NCBI RefSeq assembly: GCF_037975245.1
Contig: NC_092574.1
Coordinates: forward strand, 12,489,213-12,553,212
DNA: 64,000 bases
From: Apostichopus japonicus
Taxonomy: Eukaryota; Echinodermata; Holothuroidea; Aspidochirotida; Stichopodidae
Reading direction: 5' to 3'
Shown: positions 1-15,896 of the stretch, piece after piece
Position numbering within the stretch: position 1 is the stretch's first letter
Layout: each line of letters opens with the position of its first letter
The notes under the pieces: model-generated
Databases searched by the model: none
Told to the model about the DNA's origin: nothing
The model's input: the letters and a program-made list of their open reading frames with translations, nothing else
Position numbers and translations under genes: made by a program

Positions 1-3000
1 TATTTAGCCTATTAAAGTGATTTTCAAAATGTTTCATTTATAAATTCTCTCAAATTAAGAATAATATCATTGCTGCTTAATAAGAACGACACCCTCTATC
101 TAATGCACATGTGTGGAAAGAATTAAATAGGTCATGATGTGGGCCATACAGCTGTGAATTTGGAGAACGAAAGTTCTCAAATGCCAGTCAGGATGGTTAT
201 AATTGATTCCAAGAGCTCAAGTTTACTCTTCTATGAAGTTTAGTGGCAGTCTATGGAATTTATACCATAAAATGATTCTCAAAATGGGTCCTTGTAACTT
301 TTAGTCAAACTATAGAGAGAATATCATTATTGCTGAATTAAGAAGGACACCCAATTAGTTCTCAATTGACAGTCAGGATGCTCCCACTTTTAAACCACTC
401 TAAACTAATCCTAGACAAGCATATCTGGTAACTCATCATAAGCATTCTATCTGACATTTGAAAGGTGTTTTTTTTCTTGACTGAATTTAGGGTTCTATTT
501 ATTATCGTTTAGCATTGGGTGTTTATTACTATCTGTTTTAGGCTTTAACAATAATTGTCTTACTGTATTATTGTTTCTCATACTTATTTATATTTATAAA
601 CATAGACTATGATTTAATCTTTTGTGCATTTTGTTAAGTTTTTAAAATTATTTTACTATTTACATACTTCTGAAATTGTTTTGGACTGTATGCGTTCAGG
701 TTGTAATTTTTTTATTATCGTTTAGTACGAGTGTTTTTTATATTGTTGGGCTTTTACATTTTATGCCTTATTGGTCCTATATATTTAATATTTAGGTTTT
801 TGTTACTATTTGTTTTTAGGTTTTACATTTGCAAAGCGCTTTGAGCAGTGTTGCTGATTATGCGCTTAAAATATTACTTATTATTATTAATATTATTGAC
901 TGATGATTTTTTTGTTTTAGCTTTTGGTTAAAATCACAGACTTTTTTTAATTCTTTCCAAAATTATGGTTGGGATGGAAGTTGTCCTACTGCATTAAGTT
1001 CAAATAATATGCTACATTCTCAATTTGAAAGGAAGTGAAATGAAACATTCTGATAATTATTTTAATATTTAGAGGTTTAACAGTCCATAGACTTCAACTA
1101 TTAGTTTCAGTATAAAGCATATTTCTGAGCTCTGGGAATTTATAATGAGCATCCTGAATGGCATTTGAGAACCTTTGTTGTTTGTCCCAATTTAATGATT
1201 TTTGCATGGCTGAAACCTAATGATTTTTTTGTGGCAAATCATGCCTTCCTGTTTTTTCCACAAGCAACAATGATATAATAAATTCCTAATTTGAAAGAAG
1301 TTATAACAAAACATTTTAAAAATCATTTTAATATTTAGCGACTCTAAGTTCCATAGACTAACTATTTAACTTGGAATCCATAATGAACATCCTGACTGGC
1401 ATTTGAGAACTTTCTATTTTTTTTGGTCCATATTTAACAGTTTTGTAGGCTGAAACCTTATAATTTTGTTTTATTTTTTGGCCCAAAAAAATGAACTTTT
1501 AAGTTGAGGGTATCCTTCTGAATTAAGCAACAATTATATCAATTCCTAATTTGAAAGAAGTTACAATATAACATTTTAAAAAATCATTTTAATATTTAGA
1601 GGCTTTTGGTTCCATAGACTAACACTTTAACATCAGAACTTTCTATTTTTGTTTGTCCAACTTTAACAGTTTTGTTACTCTAAAACCATAAAATTATTTT
1701 AATACTATAAGAGGCCTAGCTCTGAGAATCCATAATGAGCATCCTGACTGGCATTTAAGAAATTGTTATTTGGTCCAAATTAAATAAGTTTGTAAAATTA
1801 AATTTAAGTTAAATTTAAATTAACTAAGTTATGATTTTCTTTAGCTAAACCATGACCTTTTTAAGTATTTCCACAATGATGCATAGGATGGTGTGTGTCT
1901 TTCTGAATTAAGCAACAATCATATAATACAATCCAAATTTGAAAGAAATTATTATGACAAATTTTGAAAATCATTTTATGCACATTTCTGAGCTTTGAGA
2001 TGCCATTATGAGTATCCTGACTTCTGTCCAAATTGAATGATTGAATGATTTTTGATAATATTTGAAAACAATCATGACCTTTAAAGGCCTTTCCAAAATT
2101 ACGCATAGGATGGAGGGTGTCCTTCAGCAAAAAGCAACAATGACATTTGAAAACTTCTGCCAAATTGAAAGTTTTGTAGGGCCATATATAGCCTATGACT
2201 TTTTTTTTTAATTCTTTAGCAAAAATCATGACTGTTTTAATTCTTTCCAAAATTATGCATAGAATGTCTTTTATTCTCAATTATCAGGTCTGGATGCTCT
2301 TTATGGATTCCTAGAGCCCTGGTTTGCATTTATTTTAGTGGTAGTCCCTAATTATCAAAATGATTTCATATAACACAAAATCATTCAATTTAGATTCTCA
2401 GCACCAAAAATTTTATGCTTTTCTCTGAAGCTAAAAGTGGCATGTTAAGAGGGTTAAAACTCCATTTTTTCTGTGGCTAAAATTCTGACCTTTTTTTAAT
2501 TCTTTCTAATATTATACCTAGATTGGAAGTTGTCATTCTGATTTAAGTTATTATTACTTCTGAATTATTACTTCTGACTTATTACGTCTGAGTACTTATT
2601 ACTTCTGAGTTATTATTACTTCTGAATTAAGTAATATGATCTGTTCCCACATTGATAGAAGTTATAGCCATTTTTTTGTAAAATCACTTTAATGTTTAGA
2701 GGGTAAAACTTCTAAAGACTACCACCTTTAACTCCATTTTTCTTTCTGTGGCTACAATCGTGACCTATTTTTAATTCTTTCTAATATTATACCTACATTG
2801 GAAGTTGTCATTCTGAATTATATTAGATGAATATGATCTGTTCCTACCTTGAAAGAAGTTATAGACATTTTTGGGGGAAAATCACTTTAATGTTTAGAAG
2901 GTTAACTTTCAGAGAAAAGAACATTTCTGGGCTCTGTGAATCTATTTTAGAACTTTCATATTTTGTTTAAACTATAATGATATTGTACATGCTTATAAAT

Positions 3001-6000
3001 ACCTTAGTTTGTTTGCCTTATGATGATTTTTTATTATTTGCCAAAATAATGACCTGTTTCTAAAATGATTTGATCCCAATTATTTATTATGTAATGGGCA
3101 ATAGCCTTGTGATTCAACTTGTTTTTGGCCACACTCATTTTATCTTTTCATTTTAACTCAATACATGTTTCTGCATTTGAAAACTTTCGTTTTGGTCCAA
3201 ATTTAATAATTTTGTAAGGCTAAAACCTAATGATTTTTATCATTTTTGGCCAAAGTCATAACCATTTAATTTTTTTCCACAATTACGCATGAAATGGAGG
3301 GTTTCTTTCTGTGTTAGGCAACAATGGATACAATCAATTCCAAATTTGAAAGAAGTTATAATCAAACATATTAAAAATCATTTTAAATATTTAGAGGCTT
3401 TAAGTTCTTTAGACTAACACTTTTTACTTCAGAGAAAAGCAAATTTCTGGTCTCTGGGAATCCATAATGAGCATCCTGACTGGCATATGAGAACCTTTTT
3501 ATATTTGTCCCAATTTAATGTTTTGTAATGCTAAAGCTTAATGATTTTTGTTTTACTTTTTACCAAAATCATGACCTTTTAAGTTGTTCCACAAATATAT
3601 GCATATGATTTAGGGTGTCCTCCTAAATTCAGCACCAATCATATAATCCATTCCCAATGTAACAGAAGTTATGAAAAACATTTTGAAAATCATTTTAATA
3701 AGCATAAAAATCCAAACATTACCACTTTTAACCTTCAGAGAAAAGTATGTTTCCAAGCTCGGGGAATCGGTACTGAGCATCCTGACTGGCATTTGAGAAC
3801 ATTTTGTTTGTTCAAGTTAATTGATTTAGTAAGACTATTCATATCGCCTTACGAATTATTAAATTTTCCACCAAAACAAAATATCATAACCATTTTCATT
3901 CTTTCCACAACGATGCGTAAGTGACAAAGGCTGTCCCTCCTAAAGTAAGCAACAATGATATAATACATTCCCAATGTGAAAGAAGTAATTATGAAACATT
4001 TTGAAAATCATTTTAATAAGCATAAAAATCCATACACTACCACTTTTAACTTCAGAGAAAGTATGTTTCCAAGCTCTGGTTCCGCAATGGGCATCCTGAG
4101 TGGCATTGGAGAACTTGTTGAGTGTTTGGCCCCAATTTAGATATCATGAACAGTTTAATTCTTCCACGGTGATGCATTAGATGGAAGGTGTCCTTCTGAA
4201 GGGGGCAATATGATATAAAACATTCCCAATGTGAAAGGAATTTTTAGAAACATTTTGAAAATCATTTTAATAAGCATAAAAATCCATTCACTTACCACTT
4301 TTAACTTCAGAGAATAGCATATTTTTTAGCTCTGGGAATCCATAATGAGCATCCTGACTGGCATTTGAGAACTTTTTTTTTGTCCAAAATTTAACAGTTT
4401 TGTAAGGCCTTGTAAGCCTTACAAGTTTTTTTGTTTTTTTTGTGGCCACAATCATGACCTTTAAGTTTTTCCACAGTAATGCATAGGATGGCGGTGTCCT
4501 TCTGTATAAAGCAACAATGATATAATACACTCCCAAGAAGTAATTATGAAACATTTTGAAAATCATTTAATAAGCGTGAAATTCCATACACTACCACTTT
4601 TAACTTCAGAGAAAAGTATGTTTCCAAGCTCTGGTTCCGTAATGGGCATCCTGAGTGGCATTGGAGAACTTGTTGAGTTTTTGGCCCCAATTTAGATATC
4701 ATGAACAGTTTAATTCTTTCCACGGTGATGCATTAGATGGAGGGTGTCCTTCTGTATAAAGCAACAATGATATAATACATTCCCAATGTGAAAGAAGTTA
4801 TAATGAAACATTTTGAAAATCATTTCAATAAGCATAAAAATCCATAGACTAAACACATTTTAACTTCAAAAAGAAGCATATTTCTGAGCTCTGGGAATCC
4901 ATAATGAGCATCCTTACTGGCATTTGAGAACTTTCTCTTTTTGTCCAAAATTTAACAGTTTTGTAAGGCTAACACCTTACAAGTTTTTTTTTGTGGCCAA
5001 AATCATGACCTTTTTAGTTCTTTCCACACATATGCATTAGATAGAGGGTGTCCTTCTGATGTAAGCAACAATCATATCATACATTCCCAATGTGAAAGAA
5101 GTTATAATGAAACATTTTAAAAATCATTTCAATAAGCATAATAATCCATAGAATAACACATTTTAACTTCAGAGAGAAGCATATTTCTGAGCTTTGTGAA
5201 TCTATAATGAGCATCCTGACTGGCATTTGAGAACTTTTTTTTGGTCCAAATTTAATGAATTTGTATGGCTATAAACCTTATGAGTTTTTTTTTTTGGCCA
5301 AAATCATGACATTTTAAGTTCTTTCTACACATATGCATTAGATAGAGGGTGTCCTTTTGAATTAAGCAACAGTGATATCATACATTTCCAATGTGAAAGA
5401 AGTTATGATAAAACATTTTGAAAATCATTTTAATAAGCATAAAAATCCATAGACTAACACATTTTAACTTCAGAGAGAAGCATATTTCTGAGCTCTAGGA
5501 ATCCATAATGAGCATCCTGACTGGCATTTGAGAACTTTCTATTTCTGTTTGTCCAAATTTAACAATTTTTTAAGGCTAAAACCTTATAAATATGTTTTAC
5601 TTTTTGGGCAAAAATAATGAGGTTCTAAGTTTTTCCACAATAATGCATCAGATAGAGGATGTCTTTCTGCATTAAGCAACAATGATATCATCAATTCCTA
5701 ATTTGAATGAAGTTATTACAAAACATTTCAAAATCATTTTAATATTTAGAGGCTCTAAGTTCCATAGACTAACATTTTAATTTTAGAGAAAAGCATATTT
5801 TTGAGCTCTGGGAATCCATATTGAGCCGTCTGACTGGCATTTGAGAACTTTCTTTCTTGTTTGTCCCACTTTAACAATTAAAAGTTAGGTATATCTGAGC
5901 TTTTGAAATCAATATTTTAGCACTCTGACTTAATATATAGTCCTTTTTTAAAAACCTTCCATATAATTATTGTAAGTCTTTAGTCATTATGATTTTTTTT

Positions 6001-6345
6001 CTAGAATCACAAAATTTTTAAATTGTCCCAAAGTGATGCATAGGATGCCCTGTTGATTATAAAAATGCAAAGGGTTCAATTAAATTCAGTGTTATTCAAA
6101 GCTATATCATAAAGTGAGGCTTAATATTTCATAGAACCCCACTTTTAACTCAAGAATAAACCAGACCCTAGTTTGGGGGGGAATTCCTAGTTTCTAAACT
6201 GTTTAATTTTTGCTAAATTTTAAGGTTTCATAACCTGTCATAATTTTTTAAATTTTCAGCAACATAGCACAAATTCCTCTTGCTTAATAAAAAACATGCC
6301 ATCATTTGATGATGACGTTATATTGCCCCTAATGTTAATTATTAT
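1..6345. repeat. Decayed ~300-bp satellite array with orientation switches
   Basis: A diverged unit recurs with landmark text such as GAGCATCCTGACTGGCATTT. Plus-orientation landmarks lie near 1147, 1386, 1737, 2033, 3469, 3775, 4089, 4347, 4644, 4906, 5209, 5510 and 5823, a spacing of roughly 260-315 bp in the better-kept 3.4-5.9 kb part. Units near 170-200, 355-385 and 2275-2320 carry the reverse complement, so the array is not uniformly oriented. Short open frames inside (for example 1861-2280 and 4288-4566 on the minus strand) read through repeat units and resemble no protein I know. No host gene was seen in this stretch. The family is not one I can name. Confidence 0.8.
470..895 (+). mobile_element. 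LINE 3'-end remnant (L2/CR1-like tail)
   Basis: AT-rich 3'-untranslated-like sequence ends in GCAAAGCGCTTTGAGCAGTG, then a GCGCTTAAAATATTA motif and a short TTA-repeat tail. Ends of this kind, an AAGCGC stem followed by trinucleotide repeats, are usual for L2/CR1-type non-LTR retrotransposons. A similar end occurs at 37800-38195. No coding part remains. The exact clade is inferred. Confidence 0.55.
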
Positions 6346-6352
6346 GACCCAA

Positions 6353-9300
6353 AAAAAAAAAATAGTAATAATAATATTTCACTTATATATAGCGCTTATA
6401 CCAGCAATACTGTAGGTCTCAAGAGCTTTACAGAAGATATGTTACCCCTGGTCAATGATAACCTGTCCCAGAGACAATCCCTCCAGGCGGCTGCAGTTAT
6501 ATACTGCGCCCAATGACAAGTTACCTAGCAGGTACCCATTTAACCCCTGGGTGGAGAGAGGCAATTGAGATAAAGCATCTTGCCCAAGGACACAAGGTAA
6601 TGGACTAGGCAGGAGTCGAACCAGCAATCCTTGGATCACAAGTCTGATGCCTTAGCCAATCGTCCACAACACTCTCTAAGGTTTTGAACACGCAGGTTTT
6701 AAAACAGACCCACAGAATATTTCACTTTTATATAGCGCTTATACCAGCAATAGGTCTCAAAGTGCTTTACAGAAGATATGTTATCCCTGGTCAATGATAA
6801 CCTGTCCCAGAGACAATCCCTCCAGGCGGCTGCAGTTATATACTACGCCCAATGACAAGTTACCTCACAGGTACCCATTTAACCCCTGGGTGGAGAGAGG
6901 CAATGGAGATAAAGCATCTTGCCCAAGGACACAACGTAATGGACTAGGCAGGAGTCGAACCAGCAATCCTTGGATCACAAGTCCGTCGTCTTAGCCAATC
7001 GTCCACAACACTCTCTAAGGTTTTGAACACGCAGGTTTTGAAACAGAACCACAGAATATTTATTTTATTTATTTATTAACCTTTAAAAGGGTGACTCGGT
7101 TAGCCAAAGCTAATCTTCCCCGAGGCCCCGAGACCCACAGAATATTTCACTTTTATATAGCGCTTATACCAGCAATAGGTCTCAAAGCACTTTACAGAAG
7201 ATATGTTATCCCTGGTCAATGATAACCTGTCCCAGAGACAATCCCTCCAGACGGCTGCAGTTATATACTGCGCCCAATAACAAGTTACCTCACAGGTACC
7301 CATTTAACCTCTGGGTGGAGAGAGGCAATTGAGATAAAGCATCTTGCCCAAGGACACATGGACTAGGCAGGAGTCGAACCAGCAATCCTTGGATCACAAG
7401 TCCGTCGTCTTAGCCAATCGTCCACAACACTCTCTAAGGTTTTGAACACGCAGGTTTTGAAACAGACCCACAGAATATTTCACTTTTATATAGCGCTTAT
7501 ACCAGCAATAGGTCTCAAAGCGCTTTACAGAAGATATGTTATCCCTGGTCAATGATAACCTGACCCAGAGACAATCCCTCCAGGCGGCTGCAGTTATATA
7601 CTGCGCCCAATGACAAGTTACCTCACAGGTACCCATTTAACCTCTGGGTGGAGAGAGGCAATTGAGATAAAGCATCTTGCCCAAGGACACAAGGTAATGG
7701 ACTAGGCAGGAGTCGAACCAGCAATCCTTGGATCACAAGTCTGATGCCTTAGCCAATCGTCCACAACACTCTCTAAGGTTTTGAACACGCAGGTTTTAAA
7801 ACAGACCCACAGAATATTTCACTTTTATATAGCGCTTATACCAGCAATAGGTCTCAAAGCGCTTTACAGAAGATATGTTATCCCTGGTCAATGATAACCT
7901 GTCCCAGAGACAATCCCTCCAGGCGGCTGCAGTTATATACTGCGCCCAATAACAAGTTACCTCACAGGTACCCATTTAACCTCTGGGTGGAGAGAGGCAA
8001 TTGAGATAAAGCATCTTGCCCAAGGACACATGGACAAGGCAGGAGTCGAACCAGCAATCCTTGGATCACAAGTCCGTCGTCTTAGCCAATCGTCCACAAC
8101 ACTCTCTAAGGTTTTGAACACGCAGGTTTTGAAACAGACCCACAGAATATTTCACTTTTATATAGCGCTTATACCAGCAATAGGTCTCAAAGCGCTTTAC
8201 AGAAGATATGTTATCCCTGGTCAATGATAACCTGTCCCAGAGACAATCCCTCCAGGCGGCTGCAGTTATATACTGCGCCCAATGACAAGTTACCTCACAG
8301 GTACCCATTTAACCCCTGGGTGGAGAGAGGCAATTGAGATAAAGCATATTGCCCAAGGACACAAGGTAATGGACTAGGCAGGAGTCGAACCAGCAATCCT
8401 TGGATCACAAGTCTGATGCCTTAGCCAATCGTCCACAACACTCTCTAAGGTTTTGAACACGCAGGTTTTAAAACAGACCCACAGAATATTTCACTTTTAT
8501 ATAGCGCTTATACCAGCAATAGGTCTCAAAGCGCTTTACAGAAGATATGTTATCCCTGGTCAATGATAACCTGTCCCAGAGACAATCCCTCCAGGCGGCT
8601 GCAGTTATATACTACGCCCAATGACAAGTTACCTCACAGGTACCCATTTAACCCCTGGGTGGAGAGAGGCAATGGAGATAAAGCATCTTGCCCAAGGACA
8701 CAACGTAATGGACTAGGCAGGAGTCGAACCAGCAATCCTTGGATTACAAGTCCGTCGTCTTAGCCAATCGTCCACAACACTCTCTAAGGTTTTGAACATG
8801 CAGGTTTTGAAACAGACCCACAGAATATTTCACTTTTATATAGCGCTAATACCAGCAATAGGTATCAAAGCACTTTACAGAAGATATGTTACCCCTGGTC
8901 AATGATAACCTGTCCCAGAGACAATCCCTCCAGGCGGCTGCATTTATATACTGCGCCCAATAACAAGTTACCTCACAGGTACCCATTTAACCTCTGGGTG
9001 GAGAGAGGCAATTGAGATAAAGCATCTTGCCCAAGGACACAACGTAATGGACTAGGCAGGAGTCGAACCAGCAATCCTTGGATCACAAGTCCGTCGTCTT
9101 AGCCATGCAATCGTCCACAACACTCTCTAAGGTTTTGAACACGCAGGTTTTGAAACAGACCCACAGAATATTTCACTTTTATATAGCGCTTATACCAGCA
9201 ATAGGTATCAAAGCACTTTACAGAAGATATGTTATCCCTGGTCAATGATAACCTGTCCCAGAGACAATCCCTCCAGGCGGCTGCAGTTATATACTGCGCC

Positions 9301-9506
9301 CAATAACAAGTTACCTCACAGGTACCCATTTAACCTCTGGGTGGAGAGAGGCAATGGAGATAAAGCATCTTGCCCAAGGACACATGGACTAGGCAGGAGT
9401 CGAACCAGCAATCCTTGGATCACAAGTCCGACGCCTTAGCCAATCGTCCACAACACTCTCTAAGGTTTTGAACACGCAGGTTTTGAAACAGACCCACAGT
9501 AACTGC
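6353..9506 (-). repeat. Tandem array of nine tRNA-derived SINE units
   Basis: Nine ~332-342-bp units start near 6380, 6722, 7148, 7480, 7819, 8151, 8491, 8830 and 9172. The 6722-7148 step is 426 bp because of an ~86-bp insert at about 7052-7137. Read on the minus strand, each unit has a tRNA-like head with an A box (TGGCTAAGGC) and a B box (GGTTCGACTCC), a conserved middle (TTGGGCAAGATGCTTTATCT) resembling the central domain shared by many invertebrate SINEs, and a 3' end of LINE-tail type (AGCGCTATATAAAAGTGAAA). A ~50-bp linker separates units. At least three sequence classes alternate, which implies block duplication. Short ORFs within units are spurious. Confidence 0.88.
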
Positions 9507-9529
9507 TTTTACCACTTCTTTGCCATACT

Positions 9530-9825
9530 CAGGCACGTAGCCAGGAATTTGCCAAGGGAGGGGCGAACCTGTAGGCAAACTATCAGAGCCAAATATGGCT
9601 CTGCAAACTATCTTAGCGTAGCGCCATCACGAGTGGCATGAAGCGTACAAGAAAACTTTGGCCGAAAATGCCTCCCAGATCGCTGGAAATGGCACTTCCC
9701 AGGCCTTGTAAGTTGCATTTAAACATTTTCTATTTTGAAATTACTAGGGATATCATAAAAATATACAAAAAAATATGCTCAAGGGGGGCGCTCGCCCCCT
9801 TGGCCCCCCCTTGGCTACGTGCCTG
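9530..9825 (+). mobile_element. MITE with GGCACGTAGCC inverted ends
   Basis: A 296-bp element begins CAGGCACGTAGCCAGG and ends in the near-exact reverse complement (CTTGGCTACGTGCCTG). Its inner text, including a CATGAAGCGTACAAGAAAA stretch, recurs in the element at 22821-23469. CAG...CTG ends suggest hAT-type mobilisation. The flanking octamers (GCCATACT and GACATATG) match at only five positions, so a target duplication is at best decayed. Its right end lies 24 bp from the edge of the last visible kinase exon. Confidence 0.75.
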
Positions 9826-9849
9826 GACATATGTATACACAACCTTTAC

Positions 9850-13475
<3,626 letters not shown>

Positions 13476-13675
13476 CTGTAGACACAAACATCTCTGCTGT
13501 AAGTTACTCAACATCAACAACATTCTGTTAAATAACAACTTTGGAAGACAAAAAATATAACTGAACCTAACAGTATTAGGAGACTGACTTGACACAATGA
13601 AGTCAGACCACAGTTGGAGCACGCTTCTCCCATCTCATGTTTGTTCAGCTGGAAGATTTCAATTATCATATGACA

Positions 13676-14023
13676 TGTGCACACTGTCACCTGACTAAGT
13701 ACACTTGTCACCTGATTGAGTGCACATATCAACTGACTGAGTACACTTGTCACCTGATTGAGTGCACATATCATCTGACTGAGTGCACATATCACCTGAA
13801 TGAGTACACTTGTCACCTGATTGAGTGCACTTACACATGACTGAGTACACTTGTCACCTGATTGAGTGCGCATATCACCTGAATGAGTGCACTTGTCACC
13901 TGATTGAGTGCACATATCACCTGAATGAGTGCACTTATCACCTGATTGAGTGCACATATCACCTGACTAAGTGCACTTGTCACATGACTGAGTGCACTTG
14001 TCACATGATTCAGTGCATGAGAA
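13676..14023. repeat. 21-bp minisatellite, about 16 units
   Basis: Units of the type CACCTGATTGAGTGCACATAT repeat head to tail with two alternating variants (GTGCACATAT and GTACACTTGT). Because 21 is divisible by three and few units contain stops, both strands show long open frames of 7-residue repeats. These are not genes. Confidence 0.9.
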
Positions 14024-15203
14024 TGGTCTACCCTTCACCCACCTCAGACCGAAATACTTGCTAACGTCACAGAACCTAAGCAGACTCAGAGATTGAAATA
14101 AGCCAAGACAATATGATTAACTCATATCTCCCATTCTTGGTATTATTTAAATGTACTATGAATTAACCATTGTCCACAATTCTTCAATTATCGGCCAAAT
14201 GCTTAACACGCTAAAATTGTTCAAAGTACTTCCCGAAAGGCTTTCATCCTCTCTACATTATACTGAGATGGGTGGGTGGGTGTTCAATTAGATAAAGAAA
14301 TGTCTCAGTGAGTTTATATGCCTTGTGGGTTGAAATAATATACTTCTCGTTATTTGATGTTTTTAGTATGTGTAGGGGACACACTGATGACTATTAATAT
14401 CAGTGGTTAATGATCTAATATTCACACACACTTATGACTTGTAAAAACTACCTTCATACCTCTTTAATACTTCACACCCACACATGTTTACGAGACTGAT
14501 ATTTTCACCGGTACAATAAAACAAAGCGAATCTAAAACATATCAGTACAGAATTGCCAAGGTATGATAAATTCAGGTTGCAGATAAACCCAGCTTCCTTT
14601 AAAAAAAAATGGTATCAATAAAATCTGAGGTTTAATCTTCCTTCAAATCTGTAATATAGTATTCCCACCTAACATTTCCCAAGAAAATCGAACATGCGAC
14701 TGAAGCACTGGGAACCTAAATAACTCAGACAAAGTAAAACAAGAAGTGAAAGCAACAAGGAAACGGTCACCTTTATCACTAGTATACTAGCACTCTCTTG
14801 AGCTAAATCAACTTTAACACACCTGCTGGCCTTGTTTATCAAACACAAGACACCTTGCAGTTAGCAATACGTACAGGTTAACACAATATTAGCAATACCT
14901 GTACATGTTTTGGAAATGTCATGTCATAAGTGTAGTGTTACTGTAGTAGAAATCAAGTCAGAAAAACTGCTAGAAATGAACACTTCCTTGTCCAAGGATA
15001 TGTTTCTCTTGAATCTCCCAGAGGAAGGAGTCTTGACTATAAAGACAACAATGGAGATTCGTAATTCAGGATGTTTGTAAATGAATAAAGTTTCAACTAG
15101 CTTCAAATACGTCTCTAGTTTAAGCAACAGAGGATAGGAGGAAACAGGAGAACTAGCACATCTCCAAGCAGACACAAATTTTCTCTGACATTCAGATCAA
15201 CTC
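14024..15203. other. Noncoding stretch, nothing recognised
   Basis: AT-rich sequence to the right of the SH2 exon. No exon, inverted repeat or RNA gene was recognised. The 14924-15175 open frame on the minus strand has no domain signature. Confidence 0.5.
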
Positions 15204-15683
15204 TTAAGGTGGCATACTCCTATTAGGGTCTATATCAATCCGCGGCAAGTGTTCTCCTTCAGGAAAAGTGCCAATTAGGAGCAGGAGAACAACTTTTTTG
15301 CTATATGTTATCAATTAGGATGAGCTTTTTTTGTGGCTTGGATGTTAAAGAACATGAATGGAAGCACATGTGCTTAAAAAATTGGGTAAAATTGAGGCAA
15401 TTTTAGATCAGTTTATCCCTCCCAGGAGCAGTGGACGAAGATTGTTTACGGCCGAGTAAAGAGGTTTGTTTACAAGTGACAAAAAGTTCCGGCTCTCGTA
15501 GCAAAAAATTTTCACGGTCATGGTATGGAAAATTGATGGTGCCATGAAAGGCCAACTTGTCAGCTATCCAGTGATGGGTAGCGTTTAGCAAGTGAAAACT
15601 TCTATCTAGACTTAGAGAAGGCATTACTTTTGTGATTTAGTGTGTAAGTCAATGGGGCTTTTAATGGGCGTATGCTACCTTAA
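15204..15683. mobile_element. 480-bp MITE with TTAAGGTRGCATAC ends
   Basis: The left end TTAAGGTGGCATACTCC is matched in inverse by the right end GGGCGTATGCTACCTTAA. Both ends sit on TTAA, compatible with TTAA-targeted insertion, but the superfamily is uncertain. The internal open frame at 15403-15624 is not recognisable. Confidence 0.75.
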
Positions 15684-15896
15684 CAGTTAATATACAGAAT
15701 ATAGTAATTTATCATGTCTTATTTATAGAGGTAGGTTAAAGGTCATATGTATTTTCCTCCCAAGTTCATTGCAGACATTTCTAGTCAGTTAATTAGGACA
15801 TTTAAGTGTCTCATGCCATATGGTGGCCAAAGCAAGAACTTAAGTGCAAATGATTGGTCATGGATTACCACTTTTCTAGCACATTTTCACATACAT

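Noticed and set aside
6610-6680. tRNA gene suggested by A and B boxes
   Set aside because: The tRNA-like part is fused to a SINE body and tail and repeated in tandem, so it is a SINE head and not a tRNA gene. The same holds at 46339-46393.
6442-9439. Several 64-80-residue open frames repeated across the array
   Set aside because: They translate the SINE units, occur on both strands and change with unit variants.
13514-14064. Long open frames on both strands with 7-residue repeats
   Set aside because: They come from a 21-bp minisatellite, whose period is a multiple of three; both strands are open and the peptides are pure repeat.
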